Assembly: GCA_965662725.1 (NCBI GenBank)
Contig: CBFIIT010000005.1
Location: 5,302 to 69,301 of the forward strand
Direction: 5' to 3'
Source: UBA8337 sp965662725
Lineage (GTDB): Bacteria > Pseudomonadota > Alphaproteobacteria > RS24
DNA: 64,000 nt
Part shown: one piece after another, positions 1-7,115 of the stretch
Layout: every line of letters begins with the position of its first letter
Position numbering within the stretch: the first letter of the stretch is position 1
The notes under the pieces: generated by a model
What the model was told of the DNA's origin: nothing
Databases searched by the model: none
The model's input: the letters and a program-made list of their open reading frames with translations, nothing else
Program-made: the position numbers and the translations under genes

Positions 1-597
1 TCCGGCCAGAATGCCGCCCTCAACAAAATCCAAACTGCCGGTCAGCACCCAAACGCCGATAATGCCGAACAGCAGCAATATCACCGAGCTGGCGACCAAA
101 ATACCGAGATAAACGCGCCCCGCCCTCATTGCATCTTCCGTGCCCTTGTGAGTAACAAGCGGATAGGTGGAGAAGGTGAGAATTTCATAGAAAACAAACA
201 GCGTCAGCAAATTGCCGGATAGGGCAATGCCCATCGCCGCATGAATGGCAATCGCATAAAAGAACATAAAGCGCGTATGGTTTTTCTCTCCCGCACCGCG
301 CATATAGCCGATTGTATAAAGCGTTGCGACCGGCCATAAAACACCGGCGACCAATGCAAATAATTTACCCAATGGTTCCGGCGTAAAGCTGACATCCAGT
401 CCAGCCGCCATGCTGAATAAAGTAACCGTGTCGGTTTCATCCCCGCTATAAAGCCGAATGGCCAAGCCTGCCGTCACCAAGCCGATAAGCAAGGCTTGTC
501 CGTCGCGTAAATCGGGTTTGTCGTGCAGCAATAAAACCAAGGCCGCGGCCAAAAGTGGCAGGCCCAAAAGTGCAGCGATTAAAAACTCAACACTCAT
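1..597 (-). CDS. Mrp/Mnh antiporter, second MrpD/NuoM-like subunit (3'-truncated by window edge)
   Basis: This is an open frame of 199 codons that begins with ATG at 597-595 and runs off the left edge without a stop, so the C-terminus is missing. The product is very hydrophobic and belongs to the proton-conducting NuoL/M/N and MrpA/MrpD family. The segment LLTLFVFYEILTFSTYPLV (about residues 130-148) carries the conserved membrane glutamate of these antiporter-like subunits and resembles the matching stretch of the upstream subunit. It starts in an ATGA overlap with that subunit, so it is the eighth gene of the antiporter operon seen here. It could be the N-terminal half of a split MrpA or a second MrpD; the missing part would decide. 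Confidence 0.85.
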   Translation of the reverse strand, partial: MSVEFLIAALLGLPLLAAALVLLLHDKPDLRDGQALLIGLVTAGLAIRLYSGDETDTVTLFSMAAGLDVSFTPEPLGKLFALVAGVLWPVATLYTIGYMRGAGEKNHTRFMFFYAIAIHAAMGIALSGNLLTLFVFYEILTFSTYPLVTHKGTEDAMRAGRVYLGILVASSVILLLFGIIGVWVLTGSLDFVEGGILAG

Positions 598-2078
598 TGC
601 GCGCCTCCGATAAACACGGCGGCGGCGGCATAGGCGGCGTCAACCAATGGGCCGGCGAAAATGCCGAAGCCGATTGTCGCAAAAACCATCAACCAAGCAG
701 GTACATAATGAACCGGTGTTTCAATCAAAACAGGTGCATCGGCCGGGCGTTCTTTCAGCCAAGCAGCTTCAATAATTTTCCATACATAAGCCAGCGCGAG
801 GGCAGAACTGATAAAGGTCAATCCGGCCAGCATCCAGAAATTTTGTTCCAGCAGCGCGCGCACCAAATAAACTTTTGAGATGAAACCGGCAGTGAGTGGC
901 ACGCCGATAAGCGCCAAACCGCCGACCAAAATCGCCGTCATGGTAAGCGGAATTTGGCGCCCTGCGCCTTGTATCGTATCCATGCCGGCGCGTCCCGCTT
1001 GCGCGGCAATGGCGCCGACAGCGAGGAATAAAGCACCTTTCATCAGCGCATGATTGAACAGATGGATAAAGGCTGCGGCCAGGCCGGTGGCACTCATCGC
1101 GCCAATACCAATGGCCATATAGCCAAGCTGAGCGATTGAGGATTGCGCGAAAAGCCGTTTTAAATCAGTCTCAACAATCGCCGCCAAAGTACCGACAAAA
1201 GCGCCGACAATGCCAAGCGTGATTATCAATAAACCGATCGCATCGGCCATGCCCGGAAACTCAATGCCGAAGACGCCGAAGACCAAACGAATAAGAACAT
1301 AGACGGATACTTTGGTCGCGGTGGCGGCCATCAATGCCGAGACGGCAGAGGGGGCATAGCTATAGGCCGGAACCAGCCAGAAATGTAACGGAAATAATGC
1401 CATTTTCAAAAACAGGCCGAGCGCGATAAAGGCCAAAGCGGTAAAGGCGGCGCGGGTCGATTGAATATCGGCAAGGCGGTCGGATATATCCATCAGATTG
1501 AGCGTGCCGGTCAGCATATAAAGGAGGCCAAGGCCGATGACATAAAAAGTCGCGCCAACTGTGCCGAGAATAAGATAATTAAATGCGGCGGGTAGGGCGC
1601 GGCGGTCGCGGCCTGCGCCCATGGCGACCAGCGCATAGGCGGAAAGCGATGAAATTTCGAGAAAGACGAAAATATTAAACGCGTCGCCGGTTGTTACCTG
1701 CCCCAACATACCGGCAATGGTCAGCAGCCAAGCGGCATAGAAAAGCGGATGATCGCGGCTATCAATTTCCGCTTCGACCAGACGCCGAGCGGCGATGGTG
1801 GCGACAAAAGCAATGCCGCTTATCACCGGCAAAACCAAGGCGCTGGCCGCGTCAATGACATAAACAATGCCAATCGGGGCGGGCCAGCCGCCAATATCAT
1901 AAATCAGAGTTTCGCCGGCCATATATTGCTGGCCGAAAAGCATGACGGATATCAAGAAGGCGCAACCGGTCAGAACCAGTGCCAGCCCCCAAGCCATATC
2001 GCGCCCGCGCAGCAATGCCGCCAAGGCCGCGCCAAGCAAGGGCAAAAGCACCTGTAATATCGGCAATTGCTGCATCAT
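594..2078 (-). CDS. mnhD: Mrp/Mnh cation/proton antiporter subunit D
   Basis: The product is a 494-residue polytopic membrane protein of the proton-conducting membrane transporter family (MrpD/MnhD, related to NuoM/NuoN of complex I). It is expected to form one of the ion-translocating channels of a multisubunit Na+(K+)/H+ antiporter in the inner membrane. The conserved channel glutamate lies in FNIFVFLEISSLSAYALV (about residues 134-151), and a lysine-containing segment typical of the family follows near residues 220-235. Length matches the usual 480-510 residues. The ATG overlaps the mnhC stop and the stop overlaps the next start, both as ATGA, which indicates coupled translation. Confidence 0.92.
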   Translation of the reverse strand: MMQQLPILQVLLPLLGAALAALLRGRDMAWGLALVLTGCAFLISVMLFGQQYMAGETLIYDIGGWPAPIGIVYVIDAASALVLPVISGIAFVATIAARRLVEAEIDSRDHPLFYAAWLLTIAGMLGQVTTGDAFNIFVFLEISSLSAYALVAMGAGRDRRALPAAFNYLILGTVGATFYVIGLGLLYMLTGTLNLMDISDRLADIQSTRAAFTALAFIALGLFLKMALFPLHFWLVPAYSYAPSAVSALMAATATKVSVYVLIRLVFGVFGIEFPGMADAIGLLIITLGIVGAFVGTLAAIVETDLKRLFAQSSIAQLGYMAIGIGAMSATGLAAAFIHLFNHALMKGALFLAVGAIAAQAGRAGMDTIQGAGRQIPLTMTAILVGGLALIGVPLTAGFISKVYLVRALLEQNFWMLAGLTFISSALALAYVWKIIEAAWLKERPADAPVLIETPVHYVPAWLMVFATIGFGIFAGPLVDAAYAAAAVFIGGAQ

Positions 2079-2458
2079 GATTGCGGCTCCGCCTGTTCTT
2101 CTTCTGCTTCAATCAGTTTAATCAACTCATCATCTTCAATCGTGCCATAGCTCTCATAAATGCGAATAATGAGCGCATAGCCAACCGCCGTTGTGGACAC
2201 GCCGACAACAATCGCCGTCAAAATAAGCACATGCGGAAGCGGGTTTGAATAAAGCGTTTGCGCCTGACCGGTAAGAATGGGGGCGGTGCCATTGGTTACT
2301 TTGCCCATTGAAATATACAGCATGAAAACCGAGGTTTGGAAAATACTCAGGCTGACCATTTTCTTAATCATATTACCGCGCGCAATAACCCCGTAAAAAC
2401 CGATCATCATCAGCGCGATGACCAGAAAATAATTCCAATGGGCAATCAGATTACTCAT
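2075..2458 (-). CDS. mnhC: Mrp/Mnh antiporter subunit C (NuoK-like)
   Basis: The 127-residue protein has three predicted membrane helices and is homologous to NuoK of complex I. The NuoK/MrpC signature is visible in PLPHVLILTAIVVGVSTTA (about residues 73-91). The C-terminal 25 residues are soluble and acidic, with EEEQAEPQS at the end. In the complex MrpC packs between the A/D channel subunits and the small E-F-G subunits. It overlaps mnhB upstream and mnhD downstream by 4 nt each. Size and motif agree with the family, although the N-terminal extension before the first helix is slightly longer than in Bacillus MrpC. Confidence 0.92.
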   Translation of the reverse strand: MSNLIAHWNYFLVIALMMIGFYGVIARGNMIKKMVSLSIFQTSVFMLYISMGKVTNGTAPILTGQAQTLYSNPLPHVLILTAIVVGVSTTAVGYALIIRIYESYGTIEDDELIKLIEAEEEQAEPQS

Positions 2459-3057
2459 GCTTTCTTCGCCCCTGTTTTACTTGTTTTCTTGCGCGGTGCG
2501 GCTTTGCGTTTGCCGTTCGGTTTCTTTGTTGTCGGTTTTTTAGCTGTCGGTTTTTTGGTTGCTTTCTTGGCCGCTGATTTCCTAGTCGGCTTTGCCCCCA
2601 ATATTGTTTCATGCGCCTGCATTTTGGACAGCAGGCGGATATGTGTCAGGCGATTGGCAAAGGCGAAAAACAGCGCCACCATAACCGAGGCGACGGTGAC
2701 GCCGACGCCGAACTCGACCAGCAAAATACCGATATGCTGGCCCGATTTGGGTGTCGCACCGAGCACGTCATAATCCAGATAATTGGCGCCCAGCAACATG
2801 GACGCGACACCGGTCAACCCATAAATCAGCACGCCGACGCAAATCGCCAGCAAATTATAATTGGCCGGCCATACATGGCGCCCACGATTAAGGCCGAAAA
2901 TAATCGCATTTAAAACAAACGCAGCAGCGAAAATCACACCCGCTTGAAAGCCGCCGCCAGGGCCATAATCGCCATGAAATTGCACATAAAGGGCAAACAA
3001 CATGACGCTTGGGATCATCACTTTCGAGACGACGCGAATGACCGGATCATCCTGCAT
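2455..3057 (-). CDS. mnhB: Mrp/Mnh antiporter subunit B with lysine-rich C-terminal tail
   Basis: MnhB family membrane subunit (MnhB domain). After the start the protein reads QDDPVIRVVSKVMIPSVMLF and then carries the family-typical segment HGDYGPGGGFQAGVIFA (about residues 28-44), followed by three more membrane helices to about residue 150. The last roughly 45 residues are an extraordinary run of Lys, Ala, Thr and Pro (KKPT/KKAT-type repeats ending KTGAKKA), which MrpB proteins do not normally have. Three in-frame ATGs exist (3072, 3063, 3057). I chose 3057 because GGGGAGG at 3072-3066 is then a well-spaced ribosome binding site. The gene overlaps the DUF4040 gene by about 11 nt and mnhC by 4 nt. 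Confidence 0.9.
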   Translation of the reverse strand: MQDDPVIRVVSKVMIPSVMLFALYVQFHGDYGPGGGFQAGVIFAAAFVLNAIIFGLNRGRHVWPANYNLLAICVGVLIYGLTGVASMLLGANYLDYDVLGATPKSGQHIGILLVEFGVGVTVASVMVALFFAFANRLTHIRLLSKMQAHETILGAKPTRKSAAKKATKKPTAKKPTTKKPNGKRKAAPRKKTSKTGAKKA

Positions 3058-3634
3058 TCTCATCCTCCCCATTCTTATTTTTGCGCGCCGATGCCGCGCC
3101 GCGTTTAGGGCGCGTAAAGCCGCTTAAAATCAGCAGCACGGCAATCGCCGCGGTGAACACGACAACGGTTTCGCCCAGCGTGTCAAAGCCGCGATAGCTG
3201 GCCAGAACGGACGTCACGACATTTGGAATACCGATATCTTTTTCACTGCCGACAATAAACTCCGGCGCGACATGATTATGTATCGGCGCATTTACGTCAC
3301 CGAATTGCGGAAGGTCATTAACTGCAACACCCAGCATGATAGCGGTCGCCAAAGCTAAAAAGGCAGGCACTAAGGCAACCGAGTGGGGTTTTTCTTCGCT
3401 CGGCACAAGCGACAAAGTGGCGAGGGCCAAAATGGTCGAAATGCCGGCGCCGACCGCTGCTTCGGTAAAAGCGACATCAACCGCATCGAGGACGACAAAT
3501 AAAACCGCCGCCACCAAAGAAAAAGCACCGGCCAGCATGACAACGGCAAATAATCTGTGCAGGCGCAAAGCCAGCACGGCAATCAGCGTCAGCAAAGAAA
3601 TCAATGCCGCGTTGACGAAGAAGCCGGTCATCAT
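3047..3634 (-). CDS. Mrp antiporter subunit with DUF4040: detached MrpA C-terminal region (MbhD/MbhE-like)
   Basis: The 195-residue membrane protein has about five or six helices. It contains the DUF4040/MbhD-type motif in VDVAFTEAAVGAGISTILAL (about residues 53-72), which in classical MrpA lies after the NuoL-like part. The remainder (residues about 85-180, including GFDTLGETVVVFTAAIAVLL) matches the MbhE-type region that in MrpA follows DUF4040. It is therefore the C-terminal module of MrpA encoded as its own gene, as in membrane-bound hydrogenase-type operons. The C-terminus is basic and charged (RPKRGAASARKNKNGEDENAG minus the last residue). It lies between mnhG and mnhB with short overlaps. 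Confidence 0.88.
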   Translation of the reverse strand: MMTGFFVNAALISLLTLIAVLALRLHRLFAVVMLAGAFSLVAAVLFVVLDAVDVAFTEAAVGAGISTILALATLSLVPSEEKPHSVALVPAFLALATAIMLGVAVNDLPQFGDVNAPIHNHVAPEFIVGSEKDIGIPNVVTSVLASYRGFDTLGETVVVFTAAIAVLLILSGFTRPKRGAASARKNKNGEDENAG

Positions 3635-4035
3635 TTTCTACCGCCTTTCGCTGTTTGACGCTTTGTTGTTTTTTTGGCTGCGGTCTTCTTTTTGGTTGGT
3701 TTTTTGACGATACGCTTTTTCGGCTTCACATTGCTCGGCTCATTGCCTGAAACGCGAACCGCGCGGGCGATTGCGTGGGTGGCTGTCGGGCCGGTCATCA
3801 CCAAAATAAAGCCGATAAGAATGAGCCGCACGGTCACCGTCCAATCGGGCGAAAACATCAGCAAGCCAAAGAGAATAAGCCCGGCCCCGCCGGTATCGAC
3901 AATGCCTGTGCCATGCATGCGCTGATAAACATCACCAAGCCTTACGAGACCAAGCGCGCCCAGCACAACGGCCAGACTGCCGAGCGATAATGCAGCAATG
4001 CCCAGATATTCCATCAGCGTCGTCAACATGCTCAT
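3631..4035 (-). CDS. mnhG: Mrp/Mnh antiporter subunit G with lysine-rich C-terminal tail
   Basis: The first 100 residues are a typical MnhG/PhaG subunit with three helices and the conserved stretch LGALGLVRLGDVYQRMHGTG (about residues 25-44). Family members usually end near residue 100-120. Here a tail of about 30 residues rich in Lys, Thr and Ala follows (KPKKRIVKKPTKKKTAAKK and on to GGRK). MnhG is one of the small E-F-G subunits needed for assembly and activity of the antiporter. The ATG at 4035 overlaps the mnhF stop (4032). An internal ATG at 4029 is a possible alternative start. The tail resembles that of MnhB in the same operon. Confidence 0.9.
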   Translation of the reverse strand: MSMLTTLMEYLGIAALSLGSLAVVLGALGLVRLGDVYQRMHGTGIVDTGGAGLILFGLLMFSPDWTVTVRLILIGFILVMTGPTATHAIARAVRVSGNEPSNVKPKKRIVKKPTKKKTAAKKTTKRQTAKGGRK

Positions 4036-4328
4036 ATTTCTGTCTCATGGTCAGGCAGCGCGTGGTCGCCCAGCGTGCCGAAGCGGAAGAATTTGAGAAT
4101 GGCGATTGTGCCGATAAAGTTAATCAGCGCATAGAGGAGCGCGATGTCGAGAAATTCCGGGCGACCGTCAAAAAAGCCGTAAACCGCAATCAGCAATACG
4201 GCAATGGAGCCGATAGTATTGACGGCCAATACGCGGTCAAAAGCAGTAGGGCCTAAAGTGGCGCGAATAATCGCTAAAGTGGCGGCGACGCCGAGCGCCA
4301 AGAGGGTGATGCCGAACATGGTCTCCAT
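4032..4328 (-). CDS. mnhF: Mrp/Mnh antiporter subunit F
   Basis: The protein has 98 residues and three predicted helices, of the MrpF/MnhF/PhaF family. The motif RATLGPTAFDRVLAVNTIGS (about residues 23-42) is the family signature, with the conserved aspartate in DRVLA. The ATG at 4328 overlaps the mnhE stop by ATGA, and its own stop overlaps the mnhG start, so it sits in the tightly coupled E-F-G block. It ends in a short acidic tail (DHALPDHETEI). Length and motif are normal for the family. Confidence 0.93.
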   Translation of the reverse strand: METMFGITLLALGVAATLAIIRATLGPTAFDRVLAVNTIGSIAVLLIAVYGFFDGRPEFLDIALLYALINFIGTIAILKFFRFGTLGDHALPDHETEI

Positions 4329-4858
4329 CAGGCAGCTCCCTTATCTGTAGCTTCGGGCGCTTCTAGCGCGCTGACACGGCGGTCCATATCCGGCTCCAAG
4401 CAGCCGGCCGCGAAATCATCGGTCAGGCCGTGCACCAGAATTGTATTGTCTGTTTCATTGACATCAACCGACACAGTGCCGGGTGTCAATGTAATGAAAT
4501 TGGCATGGGTGACGAGACCGGCAATGGTTTTTTGACTGGCTTTCACTGTCACCATTTGTGGTTGCGCCAGCTTCGGATTGAGAATGATTTTAATCACGCC
4601 CCAATTGGATTTAAGGATTTCCCAAATCAGCCATAGCGTCACTTTCGGTAGCCGCGCCAAAATATCCATAGGCAGGCCTTCGCCGTCCAAAACACCCATG
4701 CGCGCGGCAATTAATGAAACGCCGAGCGCACTCAAAAGACCGAGCGTTAAAAGCAGGCCGGTATAATGCCCTGACAGCAATAGCCAGAGGGCATACATAA
4801 GGGCAGTGGATATAGCGATTTGGCGCATCAGATAAGACGGGCGCAGGTTTCCCCGCAC
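4328..4858 (-). CDS. mnhE: Mrp/Mnh antiporter subunit E
   Basis: First gene of the antiporter operon, giving a 176-residue MrpE/MnhE family protein. It has two N-terminal membrane helices (about residues 14-50) and a cytoplasmic domain carrying the family signature HANFITLTPGTVSVDV (about residues 118-133). The frame opens with GTG at 4858; an ATG at 4828 (MRQIAIST) is an equally possible start, since neither has an obvious Shine-Dalgarno sequence. Only 10 nt separate it from the stop of the dehydrogenase gene upstream on the same strand, so the antiporter may be read through from that gene or share its promoter. Confidence 0.9.
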   Translation of the reverse strand: MRGNLRPSYLMRQIAISTALMYALWLLLSGHYTGLLLTLGLLSALGVSLIAARMGVLDGEGLPMDILARLPKVTLWLIWEILKSNWGVIKIILNPKLAQPQMVTVKASQKTIAGLVTHANFITLTPGTVSVDVNETDNTILVHGLTDDFAAGCLEPDMDRRVSALEAPEATDKGAA

Positions 4859-4868
4859 CCGCTCATAA

Positions 4869-5777
4869 TTATTTGCTGGCTTCTTGGATCAGCTCGAACA
4901 TGCGACCTGTCTGCTCACCACCCTGGAAAAGGGCTTTGGCAGCGTCGTCAATTTTCGAGATGGTTTCCCAGTTTTCAGCAACATCTTCAGCCGACGGATT
5001 TTCTCCCAGATACATGCCTTTTGTTTCAACAATGGCGGCTGATGTATAGGCTCCGGCACCGGCGCAAATGATTTTGCCGGTCGGCGCAGCTTCTGAACAC
5101 ATAAAGACAACGGCCGGGGTAACCCGTTCCGGCGTCAGCATGTCTTCCATTTCAGCAGGCATCAGATTTTCGGTCATCCGTGTCCACGCAACAGGAGCCA
5201 GCGCGTTAATGTGAATATTGTCTTTTTGACCTTCCAACTTCAGCGTGTTCATAAAGCCGACAACGCCCAGCTTGGCCGCGCCATAATTTGCCTGACCGAA
5301 ATTACCATAAAGACCTGAAGAAGATGAAGTGACCATGATGCGGCCATAGCCTTGCTCTTTCATAATCGGCCATACCGCTTTGGTCGGCTTCATCGTGCCG
5401 AATAAATGCACATCAACGACGAAGGTAAAGTCATTGATTTCCATTTTGGCGAAGCTTTTATCGCGTAACACGCCGGCATTATTGACCAGCACATCGATGC
5501 GGCCATAAGCGTCCATGGTTTGCTTGATCATATTGTCGACACCGGCATCATCGGTAACGCTGGAGCCATTGGCTATGGCTTCGCCACCGGCTGCTTTAAT
5601 CTCAGCAACAACCGCTTCGGCTGCGTCTGATGAACCGCCTGAGCCATCCATGCTGCCGCCCAAATCATTGACCACGACTTTTGCGCCACGACGGGCAAAA
5701 TCAAGCGCATGGCTGCGGCCAAGGCCACCACCGGCACCGGTTACGATGACCACCTTATCGGTAAAATCCAAACTCAT
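4869..5777 (-). CDS. Short-chain dehydrogenase, (3R)-hydroxyacyl-CoA dehydrogenase type
   Basis: The 302-residue Rossmann-fold SDR enzyme has TGAGGGLG (residues 13-20) for NAD(P) binding, NNAG (99-102), the catalytic serine region TSSSSG (150-155) and Y165-GAA-K169. The insert after the second strand (NDLGGSMDGSGGSSDAA, 37-53) and the overall length are typical of the dehydrogenase part of peroxisomal multifunctional enzyme type 2 (HSD17B4) and its bacterial relatives. These act on (3R)-hydroxyacyl-CoA in fatty acid oxidation. A good ribosome binding site (GGAGG) lies about 10 nt before the ATG at 5777. The enoyl hydratase and SCP2 domains of the eukaryotic protein are absent. The substrate is inferred from the subfamily only. 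Confidence 0.85.
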   Translation of the reverse strand: MSLDFTDKVVIVTGAGGGLGRSHALDFARRGAKVVVNDLGGSMDGSGGSSDAAEAVVAEIKAAGGEAIANGSSVTDDAGVDNMIKQTMDAYGRIDVLVNNAGVLRDKSFAKMEINDFTFVVDVHLFGTMKPTKAVWPIMKEQGYGRIMVTSSSSGLYGNFGQANYGAAKLGVVGFMNTLKLEGQKDNIHINALAPVAWTRMTENLMPAEMEDMLTPERVTPAVVFMCSEAAPTGKIICAGAGAYTSAAIVETKGMYLGENPSAEDVAENWETISKIDDAAKALFQGGEQTGRMFELIQEASK

Positions 5778-5901
5778 AATGTAAGTCCTCCAAAGAAAAA
5801 TCCTGCCTTGTTGTGCATTATGGCGAAGATAGGGTCAAGACGGATTCAAAGCTTAATTGCGGCTGCTATCATGCGCCGCAGGGGTTTATTACCGTGGCCG
5901 A

Positions 5902-6963
5902 TTATTGTGCAGCAGCCAATCCTTGCGCCGATAAACCTGCCGCTTCGGCCAATAGCGCATAGGAGCGTTTGCGCGCCTCCAAATCGGGTATCAAAGTCAG
6001 CGCAAAAACTTCATCAATCTCATATTGTTTGACCGTATCGGATAAATTTTGCAGCACGTCTTCTGTTTTACCGGTAAAGCCGCGCGCTTCGACCTGCGGT
6101 AATATCGCTTCATCTTGGGGCGTTAATTGCCAATCTTGCGCCTCTTGCATGCTCGGAAAACGCCCGCCTTTATTTTGCAAAAGCTGCGTCGCCCAAATAT
6201 TGCGCGGGCGCGCCAAATACGCCGCCTCTTCTGTGGATTCCGCCGCCAATACTGATGTCGCCAGCATAATCTTCGGTTCAGCGCATAGCCGCGACGGTTT
6301 GAAATTGGCGCGATAGGCGGATAGCGCAGTATCGAGATTATCGGGATTTATGAAATGCGCATAAACATAAGGCAGGCCATATTGCGCCGCGTGATAAGCG
6401 CCGTCGCCGCCCGAGCCGAGCATGAAAACCGGCACGTCTTCAACCCCCATGGGTTGCGCATGAATGCCTTGATAGGGATGGTCTTCGGGAAAGCCGCCGC
6501 TATCGCCGGACAGTCCATTGGCATCTTCAAGAAATTGCATCAGCATTTCCAATTGCTGCGGAAACACTTCCGGTGGCCATGCTTTCGGCCCCGGTTGCAA
6601 GGCGGCGGCAGTTTTCGGGTCGCCGCCCGGGGCGCGGCCAATGCCCAAATCAATGCGGCCATGGCTCAAACTGGCCAGCATGCGAAACTGTTCAGCCACT
6701 TTCATCGGGCTGTAATGCGGCAGCATCACGCCGCCTGATCCGACCCGCAAATTTTTTGTGCGCGCGGCAATATGGCCAATGAGAATTTCAGGCGCAGCAC
6801 CGGCAAAAGCCGATGTGTTGTGATGTTCCGCCAGCCAGAAACGGCGATAGCCAAGCGCATCCAAATATTCGGCCAGCGACACGGTTTCCGCGACCGCTTG
6901 CGCGGCAGATGTATCGGTAACAATCGCCGATTGGTCGAGCGCGTTGAGGGCATAATCAATCAT
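5902..6963 (-). CDS. LLM-class flavin-dependent oxidoreductase (luciferase-like)
   Basis: The product is a TIM-barrel luciferase-like monooxygenase of about 353 residues, of the family-1 group that includes YhbW. Typical segments are RRFWLAEHHNTSAFAG (about 40-55), LRVGSGGVMLPHYSPMKVAE (about 72-91) and LGIGRAPGGDP (about 105-115), which form the flavin-binding face. Such enzymes use FMNH2 and O2 or F420, and the substrate here cannot be predicted. I place the start at the ATG at 6963 (MIDYALN) rather than a TTG two codons upstream. It is divergent from the acyl-CoA synthetase gene and separated by 124 nt from the SDR downstream on the same strand. Confidence 0.85.
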   Translation of the reverse strand: MIDYALNALDQSAIVTDTSAAQAVAETVSLAEYLDALGYRRFWLAEHHNTSAFAGAAPEILIGHIAARTKNLRVGSGGVMLPHYSPMKVAEQFRMLASLSHGRIDLGIGRAPGGDPKTAAALQPGPKAWPPEVFPQQLEMLMQFLEDANGLSGDSGGFPEDHPYQGIHAQPMGVEDVPVFMLGSGGDGAYHAAQYGLPYVYAHFINPDNLDTALSAYRANFKPSRLCAEPKIMLATSVLAAESTEEAAYLARPRNIWATQLLQNKGGRFPSMQEAQDWQLTPQDEAILPQVEARGFTGKTEDVLQNLSDTVKQYEIDEVFALTLIPDLEARKRSYALLAEAAGLSAQGLAAAQ

Positions 6964-7061
6964 CCGCAAACTTTAGGCCAATCGAGCGGCAAAAACCAGA
7001 CGCTTCACCACAGATAAATTGCAAGAAATTGTCGCGGATGTCGGAAATCACCACTTTGCAC

Positions 7062-7089
7062 TTGCCGCTCATAAAAGAGTGGCTAAAAT
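7062..7089 (+). promoter_or_regulatory. Candidate promoter for the acyl-CoA synthetase gene
   Basis: TTGCCG at 7062-7067 and TAAAAT at 7084-7089 are separated by 16 bp and would start transcription about 20 nt before the ATG at 7116. The site lies in the 152-bp divergent region between the luciferase-like gene and the synthetase. It was found by pattern only; nothing else in this gap stands out. Confidence 0.35.
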
Positions 7090-7115
7090 CGCCGCAGCTT
7101 TTGGGAGAGATAGCC

